Below are positions 1 to 7,659 of a stretch of DNA of 64,000 bases, piece after piece (within the stretch, counting starts at the first letter, position 1; each line of letters starts with the position of its first letter). This DNA is from an uncultured Saprospiraceae bacterium (lineage in GTDB: Bacteria > Bacteroidota > Bacteroidia > Chitinophagales > Saprospiraceae), in contig CALDGQ010000117.1 of assembly GCA_937941765.1 (NCBI GenBank), forward strand, positions 37,228-101,227, read 5' to 3'. The notes under the pieces are model-generated. The model saw only the letters and a program-made list of their open reading frames with translations. It did not search any database and was not told the origin of the DNA. A program made the translations under genes and the position numbers.

Positions 1-2
1 AA

Positions 3-377
3 TGTAGACAAATCGACGATTGGGGAACACTCGATCAATTAATAAAAACCTATAACGGTCTTTCTGAATCTAACAATAAAGATTCGATTAAAACTTCTGT
101 CAAAAATGAAGTGAATCTAGAATTTGCAACCAGAAGAGTTTCTGATTTTATTGGACAGTATATCAATTTCACCAATCGAGGAACACAGTATTACGAAAAA
201 TTCAGTGGTATCATAGGTGGCTATGAAAATGAGGCTTATTGTGGCGATCATTTACCACATCAATTCAGCGACCTGAAATTTGACATTGAAAATACGATTG
301 AAAAATTCAACAACACGTATCATATGCCTGAGATTCAAGGGTCGAGGTTGAAGGATTTGATGTATGGGAGTTTGTAG
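3..377 (+). CDS. C-terminal part of an unrecognised protein (cut by window start)
   Basis: The reading frame is open from the first bases of the window to a TAG at 375-377. The visible 124 residues are therefore the C-terminal end of a longer protein, and the internal GTG at 111 is probably not the start. The sequence is hydrophilic and mostly helical in character, with no signal peptide or membrane segment in the visible part. I do not recognise a family; a stretch around YYEKFSGIIGGYENEAYCG contains the only notable Tyr/Gly-rich patch. The next gene begins about 100 bp downstream on the same strand. Confidence 0.55.
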   Translation, partial: CRQIDDWGTLDQLIKTYNGLSESNNKDSIKTSVKNEVNLEFATRRVSDFIGQYINFTNRGTQYYEKFSGIIGGYENEAYCGDHLPHQFSDLKFDIENTIEKFNNTYHMPEIQGSRLKDLMYGSL

Positions 378-478
378 ATGTTTTGTTTAAATTATTAGGC
401 TTAAAAAGTCATTCCAATTTATTTTCAACTGAATATGTAACTTACCGTGTCTTCAAGCGTCAATTCAAAAAAAAGACC

Positions 479-1711
479 ATGAAAAACTGTGTTTTTTTAC
501 TATGCTTAATTTGGACGATTCAATTAAATGGACAAGTTCCATCAGGTCAATTTGTTACGGAAATGAATATCTCTAACGTACTGTTTGAGCACCCCGCATT
601 CTTCGACCAACTTGTCAGTGACAAAAGAATTATTTTATTGGGGGAATTGGATCATGGAGATGGAAGTTCATTTGAAGTAAAGACAGATTTGATTAAATAT
701 CTTCACGAAACACATGGATTCAATACTTTGGTCATGGAAGCAGGTATGATCGATTGCAGCGAAATCTGGAAATCGAAATCTAATCTGTTTCCAATTAATT
801 TGTTATCAAAAAAGCATATTTATTACATTTGGAGTCAAGTAAAAGAAACGAACAGCTTATTTAAATACATAGACAACGAATTTGGAAAAGAAAATGAACT
901 CAAAGTAATCGGTATTGATCCGCAATTCTCTGGAAGTGAAAATGAAATGGTCTTCACAAATCTTCTTCGTAAAACACTGCCAAAATCAGCAATAGAAAAT
1001 ACAAAGTTCAAAGAATTGGTCGGTGAATTAAAGATCATGAGTCATTGGTTGAAATTTCCAAAAGACGATGAACATCAAATTGATGAAACTACTTTTCATG
1101 CACATCTCGATTATTTTAAAGAACAAGTATTCTCAATTGTCGATAAAGAAGAAAAGGAATTATGGAAACAATATTTCGAAAATGTCAAAGTATTAGCCGA
1201 AATAAAATGGACAAAAAGAGAAGGCTCATTTGAGAAACGTGATCAGCAAATGTTCAACAATCTAAAACACTTTCTGGACCAAAATCCAGACGAAAAAGTA
1301 ATTGTTTGGGCAGCCAACGCACACATTATTAGAAAGGACATTGAACTAACAGGAAAGCATAGTAAACATATATTAATAGGTCTTAAAAAATTGGGAGATC
1401 ATATTTATAATGAATTCTCAGAAGAAGTTTACTCCATCGCCATTGCAGCAGGAAGTGGCAAAACTTTGAATTATTTAAACAAGAAAAAAACCAATAAAAT
1501 CGGAAAGCACAAAAGCGATTCTTTGGAAGGAAGATTGAAAAAATTTAATACTGCTTTTATCGACTTAAAACAATTTGAAAAAATAAATAAATTGGACAAA
1601 TATCAAACTCAACTTTTTTACACTAATATAAAATGCACTTCAAAATGGAGTAATCATTTTGACGGGGTAATCTTTATCAAGGAGATGAAACCTAGTACAG
1701 CACTTTGGTAG
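479..1711 (+). CDS. Erythromycin esterase-like exported protein
   Basis: About 410 residues. I place the start at the ATG at 479 because a clean signal peptide (MKNCVFLLCLIWTIQLNGQ) begins there; the frame is open upstream to a TTG at 383, but those 32 residues look non-coding. After the signal peptide come motifs of the erythromycin esterase (EreA/EreB-like) family: an early LLGELDHGDGSSFEVK segment (the family has GE..HG..EF), then an acidic MEAGMID segment, then EKRDQQMFNNLKHFL and VIVWAANAHI, matching the family's RD..MA.N and W..N.H motifs with the catalytic histidines. Known members hydrolyse macrolide lactones, but most environmental homologues have unknown substrates, so macrolide resistance should not be assumed. 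Export to the periplasm is inferred from the signal peptide. Confidence 0.8.
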   Translation: MKNCVFLLCLIWTIQLNGQVPSGQFVTEMNISNVLFEHPAFFDQLVSDKRIILLGELDHGDGSSFEVKTDLIKYLHETHGFNTLVMEAGMIDCSEIWKSKSNLFPINLLSKKHIYYIWSQVKETNSLFKYIDNEFGKENELKVIGIDPQFSGSENEMVFTNLLRKTLPKSAIENTKFKELVGELKIMSHWLKFPKDDEHQIDETTFHAHLDYFKEQVFSIVDKEEKELWKQYFENVKVLAEIKWTKREGSFEKRDQQMFNNLKHFLDQNPDEKVIVWAANAHIIRKDIELTGKHSKHILIGLKKLGDHIYNEFSEEVYSIAIAAGSGKTLNYLNKKKTNKIGKHKSDSLEGRLKKFNTAFIDLKQFEKINKLDKYQTQLFYTNIKCTSKWSNHFDGVIFIKEMKPSTALW

Positions 1712-1864
1712 TTGAAACCCTTCTGTAATTAACAATCAACTACAACGTTTCTCTTGACATTTTCAGCAATAGTTTGTTACTTACACATCGCTAAGAAAGA
1801 CAATGCACCTATAACCAAATAACAATACCTTTACATAAAATGGGTGGCACAACTAACTAACGAA

Positions 1865-3913
1865 ATGTCAGAAGAAGAAAAAGAAAAAACTTACCTATCC
1901 AATTTACTTATAAAAGTTGATCAGAAAATTGCTGAAATAAATAACGCCATACAAGGTAAGAGTGATGAGATTGCTGAGATGTATAAGCATATGCAAGATC
2001 ATAAGCGCGACATGGACAACCTTGAAAAAAATGCAATGCGGGAAGTGATTCGTAACTATACAGTGCAAGGAGATCATAGTGTTGAGAATAGAAAACGGTT
2101 GGTCCGATTAAAAGACACGGCATTTTTTGGTAGAATTGATTTTCAAAACAAAGTCGAATCAACAATAGATAATTTATACATTGGTGTACATAATTTTCAA
2201 GACACAGAAAGCAAAAATAATTTAGTAATTGATTGGCGTGCACCTATTGCAAGTTTGTTTTATGACTTTGAACTAGGAGAGGCACATTACTTTATTCGAC
2301 TGCGAAAGATGAAAGGCAACATCTTGTTAAAAAGGCAATTCAAGATTCGGAATGGAGAGATGGAATATATGTTGGATACGGATTTAACCATTCATGATGA
2401 AGTGTTGCAAAAGGAACTCAACAAGGCATCAAGTTCTAAAATGAAGAATATTGTTGCTACTATTCAAAAAGAACAAAATGCGATAATTCGAAATGAAGAA
2501 GCACGATTCCTCATCATTCAAGGAGTAGCAGGTTCTGGAAAAACATCGATAGCACTACACCGAATTGCATTCCTATTGTATCGGTTTAAAGAAACCATTA
2601 CTTCACAAGATATGCTGATTATCTCTCCAAATAAAGTCTTTGCTAGTTACATCTCCAATGTATTGCCCGAATTAGGGGAAGAATCCGTTGCAGAAACCAG
2701 TGTTGAAGAAATTGCCGATGAATTGTTAGAATATCAGATAAAATTTCAAACTTTCTTCGAACAAGTCACCACATTGCTGGAAAAAACAGATCAAAAATTA
2801 ATAGAACGAATTCAATTTAAATCTTCCAAAGAACTCATTAAGAAAATCGATGAATATTATATATGGCTACAAAATGATGGGTTGAAAGTTACAGATATTC
2901 GAGTAAAAGGAAAATTGGTTCCATCCTGGTTTATTAAAGAATCATTTGAGAAGTACCATAGAATGCCGCTTTTAAAAAGATTTAATGAAGTGGTGAGAGA
3001 AGTGGTTGAAAATGTTTTCCGATTTTATAAAATAGAAATTCAGTACAAAGACAGAACGGAGTTGCATAACACGATTCGCAAAATGTTTCCATCTTACAAT
3101 CCAAAAGTTTTGTACAAAAATTTTTATACCTGGTTAGGTAGACCCGAATTATTCAAATTAAAAAAAGCAAGCACTTATGAATGGAGTGATGTCTATGCAT
3201 TTTTGTATTTCAAAATGAAACTTGAAGGCATTAAACCCAACAAAAAAATTAAACACTTGGTCATTGATGAAATGCAAGACTATTCCGTTGTGCAATATCA
3301 AGTACTGAAAAGTTTATATACTTGCCCCAAAACCATTTTAGGAGACATCAATCAATCTGTCAATCCTTTCAGCTCTTCTAATTTGGAAATGCTCGAAAAA
3401 ATATTTCCTGGTGCAGAATCAATGACGATGCTGAAAAGTTATCGATCGACCTATGAAATCACCGAATTCACAAAACGAATCAGTCAACATGTAAATGTAG
3501 AGGCATTGGAACGACATGGGGAAGCGCCACAAATTTTGGCTTTCAAAAATAAGGATGCTGAATTGGAAGCGATTAAAAAATTAGTTGCTGATTTCAACGC
3601 AAGCGAATTTAACTCACTGGGAATTATTACCAAAACGCAAAAGCAAGCGAACACACTTTATGAATCACTTAAAATGGAATTCCAAACCAATCTCTTAAAT
3701 GCGATCAGTGTTTCATTCGGAAGTGGTATTGTTATTACAACTGCACATTTAGCTAAAGGATTGGAATTTGATCAAGTGATTGTTCCATATTGTACCGATA
3801 AAAACTACGTGACCGATCCTGATCGACAAATGCTTTATGTTGCTTGCACTAGGACCATGCACAAGCTTTTTTTGACGCATGTTGGAAGTCCTAGTAAATT
3901 TATTTTGGCGTAA
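1865..3913 (+). CDS. helD: HelD-like superfamily 1 helicase (RNA polymerase recycling factor type)
   Basis: About 682 residues from the ATG at 1865 (an in-frame GTG at 1844 would add seven). The N-terminal 70 residues are a charged coiled coil, as in HelD, where this arm enters RNA polymerase. It is followed by the typical VIDWRAPIASLFYDFELGEA segment. UvrD/Rep-type motifs follow in order: Walker A GVAGSGKT (about residues 220-227), Walker B LVIDEMQDYS (about 465), GDINQSVNP (motif III), TTAHLAKGLEFDQVIVP (motif V) and MLYVACTRTMHKL (motif VI). HelD releases stalled or free RNA polymerase using ATP. The length fits the shorter, Firmicutes/Bacteroidota type. It stands alone, with no obvious operon partners. 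The assignment is from motif order and the N-terminal arm; a generic UvrD-like helicase is the alternative. Confidence 0.85.
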   Translation: MSEEEKEKTYLSNLLIKVDQKIAEINNAIQGKSDEIAEMYKHMQDHKRDMDNLEKNAMREVIRNYTVQGDHSVENRKRLVRLKDTAFFGRIDFQNKVESTIDNLYIGVHNFQDTESKNNLVIDWRAPIASLFYDFELGEAHYFIRLRKMKGNILLKRQFKIRNGEMEYMLDTDLTIHDEVLQKELNKASSSKMKNIVATIQKEQNAIIRNEEARFLIIQGVAGSGKTSIALHRIAFLLYRFKETITSQDMLIISPNKVFASYISNVLPELGEESVAETSVEEIADELLEYQIKFQTFFEQVTTLLEKTDQKLIERIQFKSSKELIKKIDEYYIWLQNDGLKVTDIRVKGKLVPSWFIKESFEKYHRMPLLKRFNEVVREVVENVFRFYKIEIQYKDRTELHNTIRKMFPSYNPKVLYKNFYTWLGRPELFKLKKASTYEWSDVYAFLYFKMKLEGIKPNKKIKHLVIDEMQDYSVVQYQVLKSLYTCPKTILGDINQSVNPFSSSNLEMLEKIFPGAESMTMLKSYRSTYEITEFTKRISQHVNVEALERHGEAPQILAFKNKDAELEAIKKLVADFNASEFNSLGIITKTQKQANTLYESLKMEFQTNLLNAISVSFGSGIVITTAHLAKGLEFDQVIVPYCTDKNYVTDPDRQMLYVACTRTMHKLFLTHVGSPSKFILA

Positions 3914-4083
3914 AAAAGTGCAAAGACTCCAACGGAGGATTCATTTTAGTTCAGATTAAAACTAGCATAGGCATTCACAATTTACCATTTTGGAGCAAGC
4001 TCTCAAGAGCTAGAAGTATAAAAGAAATCTTAAATACTAATTCTCTTACAAACGAATCAATTAATTTTCACGTTCTTTAAATA

Positions 4084-4626
4084 ATGACACTACTTATTAA
4101 AAATACAATGTGGCTACTTTTTTCAGCCACATTTCTAATTCCTGCTGACTGGACTGTTTTCAAATCCAATGAAGGACAATTTTCCATATTAACGCCAGGA
4201 GACATCATTCAAGATGTGAGAACTATTGAAACCGATATTGGAACAATAGATTACTTCAGTTACTATCATGCGGAAAATTTAGAAAAAGAAGATAAAACGA
4301 TCTTTTCAGTTAGTTACTGCGAATACCCGTTGCATTCTGTACATTCTGACTCCACAGATATGTTGCTAGAATTTTTTGCAACGACAGTTAGTCAATCCAT
4401 TCCCGAAGGTGGAAAGCTGATTTATAAATCTCCAGAGCAAATAGAAGGTTTTCCAGGAAGACTGTGGCGCACTAGTTATGGCGATAACAAAATCGTTAAA
4501 TCCAAGGCTTTTTTGGTTAATAACCGTTTCTATCTAATCCAAGTGTTTTCGAATAATAAGCGAGCAAATAGGAGAGATGGGGATAAATTTCTTGACTCGT
4601 TTCGACTTTTAGGCAAAGTTGACTAG
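4084..4626 (+). CDS. Small exported protein, PsbP/DcrB-like fold suspected
   Basis: 180 residues. The N-terminus (to about residue 22) is hydrophobic and ends near ADWTVF, consistent with a signal peptide. The mature part contains FSILTPGDIIQDVRTIETDIGTIDYFSYY, a pattern common in short Bacteroidota exported proteins with a PsbP/DcrB-like fold (a phenylalanine-proline-glycine segment followed by alternating strands), and ends with GDKFLDSFRLLGK, which is also typical of that group. The function is unknown. It lies between helD and the START-domain gene on the same strand, with 140-170 bp gaps, so co-transcription is not certain. Confidence 0.6.
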   Translation: MTLLIKNTMWLLFSATFLIPADWTVFKSNEGQFSILTPGDIIQDVRTIETDIGTIDYFSYYHAENLEKEDKTIFSVSYCEYPLHSVHSDSTDMLLEFFATTVSQSIPEGGKLIYKSPEQIEGFPGRLWRTSYGDNKIVKSKAFLVNNRFYLIQVFSNNKRANRRDGDKFLDSFRLLGKVD

Positions 4627-4765
4627 ACATTAAAAGTTATCAACATCATTTTAAGCTCCATAACTAGCTCATTATCAATACATTAAGTTTTTATCAAAAA
4701 AACCGTTTTTAAAGTGTGACTTTTCTCGTTTTTCACGTCTTAAGAGCATAATTCCTGTTATAAGT

Positions 4766-5398
4766 ATGGTTTCTCTCAAATTTCTACCGAGCATCGCTTT
4801 TCTAGCTGCTATTTCTCTTATAACCACTTCTTTTACCATCAATATTATGTTATCGGAATGGAAACTAGCTAAGTCCAAAAATGGGGTTAAAGTTTATACA
4901 CGTTCTGTTCCAGGATATCAACTCAAAGAATATAAATGTGAGATGATCAGCAATGCTTCAATAGAGTTGCTTTCCAAAATTCTGAAGGATTATGATGATC
5001 ATAAAAATTGGGGAGAAGGGCTTTCTGAAAGTGATATTCTCAATCAAAATGGCGATACCGATTACCATGTATATTTTCGCAATCCAGCACCTTGGCCAGT
5101 AAGTGATCGAGATATTATTACTCATTTTCAATGGGAATCTTGGGACGACGGAACCATTAATATCAGGATGAGTGCTGCACCTGATTATATTCCTCATAAA
5201 GATGGATTGGTTAGAATTACTTTTATGTCTGGATATTGGAGATTGACACCGATGGCAAATGGACAAGTATTAGTAACAACGTCCGCACATGCAGATCCGG
5301 GTGGTAATATTCCTGATTGGTTGGCGAATGCTGGAGTGGTGGATATTCCTTATGATACGATGTTGGGATTGAAGGGTAGGGCTGCTCAGGGGTTTTGA
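4766..5398 (+). CDS. START-domain lipid-binding-like exported protein
   Basis: 210 residues with a hydrophobic N-terminus (about residues 1-30). The remainder matches a bacterial START (StAR-related lipid transfer) domain: WKLAKSKNGVKVYTRSVPGY near the start, KILKDYDDHKNWGE, YVYF-like core YHVYFRNPAPWPVSDRDIITH, then a terminal amphipathic helix segment IPDWLANAGVVDIPYDTMLGLKGRA. The WPVSDRD motif is characteristic of this subgroup. START domains form a hydrophobic pocket for lipids; the ligand here is unknown. A tandem hairpin repeat begins just after the stop codon. Confidence 0.8.
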   Translation: MVSLKFLPSIAFLAAISLITTSFTINIMLSEWKLAKSKNGVKVYTRSVPGYQLKEYKCEMISNASIELLSKILKDYDDHKNWGEGLSESDILNQNGDTDYHVYFRNPAPWPVSDRDIITHFQWESWDDGTINIRMSAAPDYIPHKDGLVRITFMSGYWRLTPMANGQVLVTTSAHADPGGNIPDWLANAGVVDIPYDTMLGLKGRAAQGF

Positions 5399-5411
5399 AA
5401 TTGGATTTGGG

Positions 5412-5620
5412 ATTTTCCCAAATCTGATGGTTTATATCGTTCCGTTGGAACTTGCATTCACGTAGTTCCAACGGAACGATATAATCTGCAAATGATGGGA
5501 AGATCCTATCATCATTTTCCCAAATCTGTGGTTTTTATCGCTCCGTTGGAACTTGCATTCACGTACGTAGTTCCAACGGAACGATATAATCTGCAAATGA
5601 TGGGTACATCCCATCATCAT
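5412..5620. repeat. Two tandem copies of a ~100-bp hairpin-containing repeat
   Basis: The stretch between the START gene and ychF consists of two near-identical units (about 5412-5510 and 5515-5620). Each contains a long dyad. In unit 1 the arms 5432-5452 and 5464-5484 are perfectly complementary over 21 bp around an 11-nt loop; the core of the right arm reads AGTTCCAACGGAACGAT. In unit 2 the loop has gained a 4-bp duplication (ACGTACGT) and the left arm has one change. Both units end in CTGCAAATGATGGG followed by a short CATCAT tail. The genes on both sides end here (convergent), so the hairpins could also act as terminators or mRNA 3' ends. Confidence 0.8.
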
Positions 5621-5633
5621 TTGCATCCCACCA

Positions 5634-6734
5634 TTAAACATTAAATCGAAAGTGCATCACATCCCCATCGGCAACCACATATTCCTTTCCTTCAACACCT
5701 TGTTTCCCTGCTTCTTTGACCGCTTGTTCTGAACCCAAAGAAACGAAATCATCATACTTAATTACCTCCGCACGAATAAAACCAGTTTCAAAATCAGTAT
5801 GAATTACACCAGCAGCACCAGGCGCTTTAGTACCAATTGGAATGGTCCAAGCTCGTACTTCTTTGACACCAGCAGTGAAATAAGTAATCAAATTTAGCAA
5901 ACGATAACAAGCCGAAATTACTTTGTTAACACCAGGTTCTTTAAGTCCCATTTCAGCCAAAAATTCTTGACGTTCTTCTTTTGTTTCCAACTCTGCAATA
6001 TCCGCTTCAATCCCAGCAGAGATTAAAATCACTTGTGCATTTTCATTTTTCACCGCTTCTGTAAATGCTTTGGTCATGTCATTTCCGTCATGTACCGAAT
6101 CTTCATCAACATTGCACACATATAAGATAGGTTTAGCAGTCAATAAGAAAAGTTCTTTCAACAAATCTTCTTCTTCCACTTTTTCACAAGCAAAAGTACG
6201 AGCAGGTTTCCCGTCATTCATGTGATCCAAAATTCGTTGACTTACTTCCGCCATGACCTGATCTTCCTTCTTACCACTTTTGGCCATCTTGCGATATTTG
6301 TCTGTCCGTTTTTCTGCTGTTTCGATGTCTTTTAATAACAATTCAGTATCAATAATTTCTTTATCTCTAACAGGATCCACACTTCCGTCAACGTGGACAA
6401 CATTGTCATTTTTAAAACAACGAACAACATGAACAATGGCATCTACTTCACGAATATTTGCCAAAAATTGATTTCCTAATCCTTCTCCTTGACTTGCACC
6501 TTTTATCAATCCTGCAATATCTACGATTTCTATAGTTGTTGGTTGTACTTTTTCAGGTGTTACCAACTCAGATAATTTGTCCAACCGTTCATCAGGTACC
6601 GTAATCACTCCAACATTTGGGTCTTTTGTTGCAAAAGGATAATTCGCAGCCAAAGCCTTTGCATTGGTCAATGCATTAAACAAAGTTGATTTTCCTACAT
6701 TCGGCAAGCCGACAATTCCACATTTTAGTGCCAT
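5634..6734 (-). CDS. ychF: Redox-regulated ATPase/GTPase YchF (Obg-family)
   Basis: 366 residues, the usual length for YchF/Ola1. The P-loop GLPNVGKST lies at residues 8-16 and is followed by NYPFAT (switch I region), the DIAGLIKGASQGEGLGNQFL segment (G3 and the glycine-rich switch II that defines YchF) and the NVDE variant of NKxD, which explains the family's ATP preference. The C-terminus is a TGS domain (TAGVKEVRAWTIPIGTKAPGAAGVIHTDFE). YchF binds ribosomes and is linked to stress adaptation. A TAnnTTTG promoter lies 29 bp upstream of the ATG. Identification is very secure. Confidence 0.97.
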   Translation of the reverse strand: MALKCGIVGLPNVGKSTLFNALTNAKALAANYPFATKDPNVGVITVPDERLDKLSELVTPEKVQPTTIEIVDIAGLIKGASQGEGLGNQFLANIREVDAIVHVVRCFKNDNVVHVDGSVDPVRDKEIIDTELLLKDIETAEKRTDKYRKMAKSGKKEDQVMAEVSQRILDHMNDGKPARTFACEKVEEEDLLKELFLLTAKPILYVCNVDEDSVHDGNDMTKAFTEAVKNENAQVILISAGIEADIAELETKEERQEFLAEMGLKEPGVNKVISACYRLLNLITYFTAGVKEVRAWTIPIGTKAPGAAGVIHTDFETGFIRAEVIKYDDFVSLGSEQAVKEAGKQGVEGKEYVVADGDVMHFRFNV

Positions 6735-6762
6735 AATTAAAATTCTATGTTAAAAAGAAGCG

Positions 6763-6793
6763 CAAATATAGTTATTAAAACGAGCATTTTCAA
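6763..6793 (-). promoter_or_regulatory. Bacteroidota-type promoter of ychF
   Basis: On the minus strand the sequence TATATTTG (6763-6770) matches the TAnnTTTG -7 consensus of Bacteroidota sigma factor promoters. A TTG at 6791-6793 lies 20 bp further upstream, close to the expected -33 spacing. Transcription would start near 6756, about 20 nt before the ychF ATG. Confidence 0.55.
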
Positions 6794-6820
6794 TGTACAA
6801 TTTGTATTACCTTCATCTCT

Positions 6821-7405
6821 ATGAATTTCTTAGCACACTTATTTTTATCTAATAAGAATCCAGATTTGTTGATTGGTAATTTCATTGCTGATTTTATTCG
6901 AAATCATGAGGTTGGAAAATATTCCCCAGAGATACAAAAAGGAATTCATCTGCACAGAAAAATAGATTCCTTCACCGATAATCATCCGATGGTTCGACAA
7001 GGAACTGCTAGACTAATGCCCGTTCAGCATAAATATGCACCCGTTGTAATTGATATCTTGTACGATTATTTGTTGGCCAAAAACTGGGCAACCTACTCAA
7101 ATGAAACGCTCCGAAAATTTTCTAATTGGGCTTACCAAGTTTTAGAAAGCAACATCCGATTAATGCCTGAAAGATTGCAGAAACGAGTGCCTAAAATGGT
7201 GGATGCTGATTGGTTGATGGCTTATGGAACTGAAAAAGGCATGCGTTTTACTTTTGAGAAAATGTCTGATCGCACTTCTTTCCCTTCTTATTTTGACACT
7301 GCTTTTGATCAATTGTTGGAAGACTTTGATTTGTTTAATGAGGAGTTTAATTCCTTTTTCCCGGATGTGATAGAGGTTGTTAAAATCGAATTATCGCAGA
7401 AATAA
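6821..7405 (+). CDS. acpH: Acyl carrier protein phosphodiesterase (AcpH-like)
   Basis: 194 residues, the family's usual size. It begins MNFLAHLFLS and continues with LIGNFIADFI, KGIHLHRKIDSFTDNHP, VVIDILYDYLLAKNW and later RMPKMVDADWL-type segments, which are the conserved histidine- and aspartate-bearing helices of AcpH, an HD-type metal-dependent hydrolase. The enzyme removes 4'-phosphopantetheine from holo-ACP and so tunes fatty acid synthesis. It is divergent from ychF; the 86-bp gap carries the ychF promoter. Confidence 0.9.
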   Translation: MNFLAHLFLSNKNPDLLIGNFIADFIRNHEVGKYSPEIQKGIHLHRKIDSFTDNHPMVRQGTARLMPVQHKYAPVVIDILYDYLLAKNWATYSNETLRKFSNWAYQVLESNIRLMPERLQKRVPKMVDADWLMAYGTEKGMRFTFEKMSDRTSFPSYFDTAFDQLLEDFDLFNEEFNSFFPDVIEVVKIELSQK

Positions 7406-7459
7406 GTTTTCATTTAGGACAAATTCTTAACAATTTTATTCTCTAATTTTCAAATACAA

Positions 7460-7493
7460 ACGCGTTCATCTACGCTTTCAAGTCTGAACGCGT
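7460..7493. repeat. Short hairpin in the acpH 3' intergenic region
   Basis: ACGCGTTCA (7460-7468) and TGAACGCGT (7485-7493) form a 9-bp perfect stem with a 16-nt loop. No T-run follows, so it is not a classical terminator. The rest of 7406-7659 shows no gene. Confidence 0.45.
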
Positions 7494-7659
7494 CGTAAGA
7501 TTGAATTCCCTTTAATAAACACTTAACAATGCAGATTTTGGAGCTTTTTTTGTCTTATTATTGTTACATAATGGACGTAATAGTATTGCTAACGTTATTA
7601 AATTAGCTTCAAAGTATTTCTTCCTCATTTTAATTTGTACTAAGCTTAAAAAAATTCTC

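Noticed and set aside
479..1711. Calling the erythromycin-esterase-like gene a macrolide resistance gene
   Set aside because: Only family motifs are visible, the protein has a signal peptide, and most environmental members have unknown substrates.
5223..5641. Minus-strand ORFs containing repeated MMGCTHHLQIISFRWNYV-like peptides
   Set aside because: They are translations of the tandem hairpin repeat between the START and ychF genes.
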